Assembly (NCBI GenBank): GCA_963668325.1
Contig: OY764222.1
Location: 2,046,001-2,110,000 of the forward strand
Origin: MPNP01 sp963668325
Lineage (GTDB): Bacteria; Pseudomonadota; Alphaproteobacteria; Rhodobacterales; Rhodobacteraceae
Direction: 5' to 3'
DNA length: 64,000 bases
Shown: piece after piece, positions 59,961 to 64,000 of the stretch
How the letters are laid out: the number at the start of each line of letters is the position of its first letter
How positions within the stretch are numbered: position 1 is the stretch's first letter
Notes under the pieces: generated by a model
Seen by the model: the letters and a program-made list of their open reading frames with translations, nothing else
Database searches by the model: none
What the model was told of the DNA's origin: nothing
Position numbers and translations under genes: made by a program

Positions 59961-61832
59961 ATGACTAACCCTACTGATTACCAAATTGGGTTGAGGGGAG
60001 TGGAGTGTATCAGGCATTATGTCAATATGCTGGATGGCAGCCCTGGTGTTTACCGGATGCTGGGTGCCAAGGGTGAGGTATTGTATGTTGGCAAAGCCAA
60101 GCATCTAAGGAATAGGGTTAGGAATTATCTCAACCCCAAGGCACAGGGAAGAAGAATCGAAAGAATGATTTCTTTCACTGCCTCCATGATGTTTTTGACA
60201 ACAAAAACAGAAACCGAGGCTCTCCTACTTGAGCAAAATCTGATCAAGCAATTAAAACCCCAGTTTAATGTTCTCCTGCGGGACGATAAGAGTTTCCCAA
60301 CAATATACATTTCAACTGATCACCCTTTTCCCCAAATTAGAAAGCATCGAGGGAAAAGAGAACAAACAGGCAAACATTTTGGACCGTTTGCCTCCGCTTC
60401 AGCGGTAAACAGGACAATCAATCAATTGCAAAAGGTTTTCCTGATCAGGAATTGTTCTGATTCAATCTTTAACAATAGAACCCGACCCTGTTTACAATAC
60501 CAGATCAAAAGATGCTCTGCCCCTTGTGTCGGCCTTATTGAAGAAAATACCTATATTGATCTAGTCAATGATGCGCAAAGTTTTTTACGCGGAAAAACCT
60601 CAAAAATTCAACAAAATCTGGCTTCAAAAATGGATTTGGCTGCCAAGTCTTTGGAATTTGAAAAAGCAGCGGCACTCCGGGATAGAATACAGGCTTTAAC
60701 TCAGGTTCAATCAGTTCAGGGGATCAATCCCCAGACAGTTTCTGAAGCCGACGTGATCGGGTTATATTTGGAGAATGGCAAGGCTTGTGTCCAGGTCTTT
60801 TTCATAAGATCGCATCAAAATTGGGGTAACAAGTCATTTTTTCCAAATACCGGGGAGGGAGCAGAAGGGGATGAGATACTCAAGGCTTTTCTGGGACAAT
60901 TTTATGCTAATAAGCATCCCCCCAAGGAAATACTACTCTCTCATCCAATAGAGGATTTTACTCCCATGGTGGCTCTACTCAGTGATATAAGGGGGAAGAA
61001 AGTCAAGCTAACTATTCCCAAAAGAGGAGAGAAAGCCCTCTTGATTGAGAATGCCGTCAGAAATGCCAGGGAATCTCTAAATAGAAAAGTGTCTGAAGTA
61101 GCAAGTCAAATACTCTTGTTTGAAAGCCTAGCAAAAAAGATAGGCATGGAAGATATTCCCGAAATCATTGAGGTATATGATAATTCCCACACCCATGGAT
61201 CATACCAGTATGGAACCATGATAACTGTTGGGAAGGAAGGGTTTCTCAAATCCTCCTATCGAAAATACAAAATAAAAGATGACCAAATATCGCCTGGGGA
61301 TGACTATGGCATGATGCGGGAAGTATTCACCCGAAGATTTCAGCGATTGGTCGAAGAAGATCCAGAGAAAACCAGCATAGTATGGCCCAATCTTATAATT
61401 GTTGATGGGGGGCAAGGCCAATTGACGGTTGCCAAAGAAATTCTTGAAAACTTTGGCCTCAATGAAATCTGTGTTATCAGTGTTTCAAAAGGCCCAAACC
61501 GAAAACAGGATACGGAAACCATTCATCTAGCTGATTCTGCCAAGATTAAACTGGAGAAAAATGATTCACTGCTATTTTTTATTCAAAGGATCAGGGATGA
61601 AGCGCATAGGTTCGCTATTGGTACTCATCGGGCGGCCAGAAGAAAAACAATTAGAAGTTCGTCCCTGGATGCAGTTCCAGGTGTTGGGGCAGGAAGAAAA
61701 CATGCATTGTTAAATCATTTTGGTTCGGCCAAGGAAATAAAGAAAGCAGGAATAGACGATTTGAAAGTTGTTCGTGGTATATCAGAAAGTCTCGCTCAAA
61801 AAATTCATTCCCACTTTCACGAACCCAATTAA
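59961..61832 (+). CDS. uvrC: Excinuclease ABC subunit C
   Basis: 623 residues from ATG 59961; an in-frame TTG lies three codons upstream. The order is standard: GIY-YIG nuclease domain (SPGVYRMLGAKGEVLYVGKAKHLRNRV at about 27-52), the cysteine-rich 4Fe-4S-like stretch (RNCSD ... RPCLQYQIKRCSAPC), UVR domain near 210 (AAKSLEFEKAAALRDRI), the EndoV/RNase H-like catalytic half (IEVYDNSHTHG, IVDGGQGQL) and C-terminal helix-hairpin-helix pairs. It makes both incisions in nucleotide excision repair with UvrB. pgsA follows after 21 bases. Confidence 0.96.
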   Translation: MTNPTDYQIGLRGVECIRHYVNMLDGSPGVYRMLGAKGEVLYVGKAKHLRNRVRNYLNPKAQGRRIERMISFTASMMFLTTKTETEALLLEQNLIKQLKPQFNVLLRDDKSFPTIYISTDHPFPQIRKHRGKREQTGKHFGPFASASAVNRTINQLQKVFLIRNCSDSIFNNRTRPCLQYQIKRCSAPCVGLIEENTYIDLVNDAQSFLRGKTSKIQQNLASKMDLAAKSLEFEKAAALRDRIQALTQVQSVQGINPQTVSEADVIGLYLENGKACVQVFFIRSHQNWGNKSFFPNTGEGAEGDEILKAFLGQFYANKHPPKEILLSHPIEDFTPMVALLSDIRGKKVKLTIPKRGEKALLIENAVRNARESLNRKVSEVASQILLFESLAKKIGMEDIPEIIEVYDNSHTHGSYQYGTMITVGKEGFLKSSYRKYKIKDDQISPGDDYGMMREVFTRRFQRLVEEDPEKTSIVWPNLIIVDGGQGQLTVAKEILENFGLNEICVISVSKGPNRKQDTETIHLADSAKIKLEKNDSLLFFIQRIRDEAHRFAIGTHRAARRKTIRSSSLDAVPGVGAGRKHALLNHFGSAKEIKKAGIDDLKVVRGISESLAQKIHSHFHEPN

Positions 61833-61853
61833 TCCTTAAATGACAGGTTCCTC

Positions 61854-62474
61854 ATGACAATAACGTTTCCTACCCTGTTGAGTATTTTTCGATTATTTGC
61901 AGGTTTTGTGATTCTGTTTGGCTTCCTGGTTCTTCCCAGACCCGCGGCAGATATTTTAGCCTTTGGATTGTTTGTTTGTGCTTCTATAAGTGATTTTGTT
62001 GATGGTTATTTAGCAAGAAAACTGAACTTGGTTTCAGAATTGGGCAAGGTCCTAGATTCAATTGCGGATAAAATCATCGTCATTATCGCCTGGGTAATCG
62101 TCCTTGCCTTTTTTGAGTTCAATTCTTGGATAATCCTCCCCATTGGGATTATCATTTTTCGAGAACTGTTTATTTCAGGCTTAAGGGAATATCTGGCGTC
62201 AAAAAGCCTAAATCTAGGAGTAACCTTTTTAGCCAAGCTGAAAACCACCCTACAAATGATAACCATCTCCTTAATTTTTTTTACAGGAATTATCTTACAT
62301 GGTGGAAATGTTCACCCTTCCTATTTATTAAGGCCAATTGGTGATTCGGAGATGCCACTGATTGAAGTGGTATGTATAGTTCTTATTTGGTTATCTGCGG
62401 CACATACACTTTATACAGGGTGGGTGTATTTCAAAACCGCTCTGGGGTTAATTGGAACTGAGAACAATGGTTAA
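61854..62474 (+). CDS. pgsA: CDP-diacylglycerol-glycerol-3-phosphate 3-phosphatidyltransferase
   Basis: 206 residues, integral membrane. The CDP-alcohol phosphotransferase motif D-x2-D-G-x2-A-R-x8-G-x3-D-x3-D is visible as SDFVDGYLARKLNLVSELGKVLDSIADK near residue 45. It makes phosphatidylglycerol phosphate. It forms the common alphaproteobacterial uvrC-pgsA-moaD-moaE order and overlaps moaD by eight bases. Confidence 0.95.
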   Translation: MTITFPTLLSIFRLFAGFVILFGFLVLPRPAADILAFGLFVCASISDFVDGYLARKLNLVSELGKVLDSIADKIIVIIAWVIVLAFFEFNSWIILPIGIIIFRELFISGLREYLASKSLNLGVTFLAKLKTTLQMITISLIFFTGIILHGGNVHPSYLLRPIGDSEMPLIEVVCIVLIWLSAAHTLYTGWVYFKTALGLIGTENNG

Positions 62475-62715
62475 GGTATTGTATTTTTCCTGGATAAGGG
62501 AACGAATTGGGGTATCTATGGAAACGATTGAATCCGATGCAACAAGGGTAAGCGAGTTAATACAGGAACTAAAATCCAAAGGAGAAAGGTACACTTTGGC
62601 CTTTGCCAAGACCTCTACAATTTGTGTGGCAGTGGACCAGGAACTGGGTGATCTGAATTCTGATATTACCGGGGCTAGTGAGATTGCTTTCTTCCCGCCA
62701 ATGACAGGAGGGTAG
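62467..62715 (+). CDS. moaD: Molybdopterin synthase sulfur-carrier subunit
   Basis: 82 residues from ATG 62467, preferred over the TTG at 62452. It has a ubiquitin-like fold ending in the required Gly-Gly (FFPPMTGG), which becomes the thiocarboxylate. It supplies sulfur for molybdopterin, needed by FdhA and MsrP in this window. moaE begins one base after its stop. Confidence 0.95.
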   Translation: MVKVLYFSWIRERIGVSMETIESDATRVSELIQELKSKGERYTLAFAKTSTICVAVDQELGDLNSDITGASEIAFFPPMTGG

Positions 62716-62716
62716 G

Positions 62717-63163
62717 GTGAAAATATCCGTGCAGGATAAACCATTTTCCTTGGCAAAAGAATTGGCAAAATTTTCAACCCAGAACGAAGGGGCTGGGGCA
62801 ATCGTCAATTTTGTCGGAAAAGTTCGAAGCGATACAGAAAACCCCCTAAGCCATATGTTAATTGAGCATTATGCTGGTATGACTGATAAAGCCATCAGGC
62901 AATTTGTCGAAGAAGCTCTTAGCCGATGGAAATTAATTGATTGCCTTGTTATCCACAGATTTGGCAAATTAAGGCCCGGCGAGGAAATTGTTTTGGTTGC
63001 CACGTCGTCAAGACACAGAATTGAAGCCTTTGAGGCGGCCGAATTCCTTATGGATTATTTGAAATCTAGAGCACCATTTTGGAAGAAGGAGGTTTCAAAA
63101 AAGGGAGAGCAATGGGTTCAAAATAAGGAAGCTGATGAGGTCTCATTAGAAAAATGGGGTTAA
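62717..63163 (+). CDS. moaE: Molybdopterin synthase catalytic subunit
   Basis: 148 residues from a GTG start overlapped by the GGAGGGTAGGG ribosome site. Characteristic segments are GAIVNFVGKVRSDTE, LIEHYAGMTDKAI, VIHRFGKLRPGEEIVLVATSSRHRIEAFEAAEFLMDYLKSRAPFWKKE with the catalytic lysines. It inserts two sulfurs into cPMP with MoaD. Confidence 0.96.
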   Translation: MKISVQDKPFSLAKELAKFSTQNEGAGAIVNFVGKVRSDTENPLSHMLIEHYAGMTDKAIRQFVEEALSRWKLIDCLVIHRFGKLRPGEEIVLVATSSRHRIEAFEAAEFLMDYLKSRAPFWKKEVSKKGEQWVQNKEADEVSLEKWG

Positions 63164-63222
63164 TACGGAAAATCAGTCTCTAAGGCCATTCGATTGAAGA
63201 CGAAGAACATAGGAACCCGGAA

Positions 63223-63678
63223 ATGCCATCGGAAAAATTTACGGCCAGAGCACAGATTCTCATCCACAAACCAAGGGTCGAGGTATTCAATGCCTTTATT
63301 GATCCTGTTACCATGAGCAAGTTTTGGTTTAGGAGAAACGATCAGGGCTTGCGTGAAGGCCAGACAATGTTTTGGTACGTAGGTGAAGCAACCGATGTAC
63401 CCGAAATTGAAGTTTATGTAAAGTCCATTGTCCCACCTTCTCAAATCATTATTGAGTGGGGACACGATAACCAGTTTACTACAGTATCATGGGCTTTGGA
63501 TGAACATAATCCAGATGAAACTCGCCTTGTGATTGAGGAGTCTGGGTTCACCGGATCAAGGGAAGAGGTTGTTTCGCAAGCACTGGATTCAACCAGTGGC
63601 TTCAACCAGGTTATCGTTGCGTTAAAGGCCCTTCTCGAACATAACGTGATAATTAATGTCGTTAAAGACCATATTTAG
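63223..63678 (+). CDS. SRPBCC/AHSA1-domain protein
   Basis: 151 residues matching the START-like ATPase-activator (AHSA1) family: an N-terminal beta strand with HKPRVEVFNAFIDPVTMSKFWF, a central PPSQIIIEWGHDN and the C-terminal long helix (GFNQVIVALKALLEHNV). It is a small hydrophobic-ligand or stress-related fold; specific role unknown. Convergent with the yejA-like gene. Confidence 0.85.
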   Translation: MPSEKFTARAQILIHKPRVEVFNAFIDPVTMSKFWFRRNDQGLREGQTMFWYVGEATDVPEIEVYVKSIVPPSQIIIEWGHDNQFTTVSWALDEHNPDETRLVIEESGFTGSREEVVSQALDSTSGFNQVIVALKALLEHNVIINVVKDHI

Positions 63679-63731
63679 CAGCATCCCCAAGAAATATTAC
63701 CAATACACAAGTAACCATCAAGTTGATCAAT

Positions 63732-64000
63732 TTATTCGGTTTGGTTGTAACTTTTTGCCTTATCTTCATCATACCACCAGAGGGACAATTCTCCGAGTTC
63801 ATATGGAGGTAAATTGTCTGGATAGGAATAATAATTCCGATAGGCAACTTTATGCGTACCCGAATACCAGGCCGGAACCCAAATATGTAAAGCCCGCAAG
63901 ACTCTGTCCATGGCCTTTACTGCAACCGTCAGCTCATCTCGGGTCTTTGCTCTCTCAATTGCATCTAACAGTGCATCTATGGCTGGGTTGGCTACCCCAG
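63732..64000 (-). CDS. YejA-like peptide ABC transporter binding protein, 3' end only
   Basis: Partial: about 88 C-terminal codons, ending in TAA at the complement of 63732-63734, and continuing past the window edge. The readable part (GVANPAIDALLDAIERAKTR, AMDRVLRALHIWVPAWYSG, LSLWWYDEDKA) matches the C-terminus of family 5 binding proteins of the YejA/oligopeptide (microcin C-type) importers. The gene starts beyond the window. Confidence 0.8.
   Translation of the reverse strand, partial: GVANPAIDALLDAIERAKTRDELTVAVKAMDRVLRALHIWVPAWYSGTHKVAYRNYYSYPDNLPPYELGELSLWWYDEDKAKSYNQTE

Overview
The window is a chromosomal piece of an alphaproteobacterium. The full rRNA operon has class-typical 16S features (short V3 loop, the 16S-Ile-Ala-23S-5S-fMet order). 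The gene set fits too: heterotetrameric sarcosine oxidase, MsrPQ, DinB with an N-terminal zinc ribbon, and many solute-binding-protein-dependent ABC importers. Composition leans to AT. The exceptions are the rRNAs and a small GC-richer accessory patch at about 34.5-36.3 kb. The transporter load and C1/methylamine genes suggest a heterotrophic, probably aquatic lifestyle; that is inference.

Layout. (1) 1-3872: 3' end of soxB, then soxD-soxA-soxG. (2) 4041-9102: a five-gene branched-chain/amide-type (Liv) ABC importer. (3) 9164-13350: miaB and a cysteine-type molybdenum formate dehydrogenase alpha subunit. (4) 13402-21948: a second Liv-type importer wrapped by two acyl/aryl-CoA ligases and a DUF6958-like protein. 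(5) 21962-22189, minus: tRNA-Val(GAC) and a small rpmJ gene. (6) 22327-24854: a TerB-like membrane-associated protein and a PLP decarboxylase. (7) 25076-34467: an apparent regulon with RpiR-type regulator, RidA, M81/MlrC-type metallopeptidase, an uncharacterised TIM-barrel-like protein and a MalEFGK-type sugar importer. It shares five copies of the operator-like palindrome TGTAA-N5-TTACA. (8) 34483-36304: a dead IS5-type element and a BrnT/BrnA toxin-antitoxin with frameshifted toxin. (9) 36549-44603: dinB, pyrF, a cytosine-deaminase-like amidohydrolase, clpB, msrP-msrQ. (10) 44633-50054: the rRNA operon. (11) 50083-52443: three overlapping genes (two unknown proteins and an MBL-fold hydrolase) directly behind tRNA-fMet, the best candidate here for an undescribed system. 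(12) 52600-64000: a TPP enzyme, S49 peptidase, SDR reductase, an autotransporter interrupted by one in-frame UGA, uvrC, pgsA, moaD-moaE, an SRPBCC protein and the 3' end of a yejA-like binding protein.

Working together: sarcosine oxidase yields glycine plus a C1 unit, and formate dehydrogenase could finish C1 oxidation. MoaD/MoaE make the molybdopterin needed by both FdhA and MsrP. The Liv importer plus CoA ligases looks like uptake followed by CoA trapping of a carboxylic acid. The RpiR cluster looks like regulated uptake and processing of an unidentified sugar- or peptide-like compound. Several genes carry single lesions (transposase, brnT, autotransporter, sugar permease start), so either decay is under way or a few assembly errors are present.
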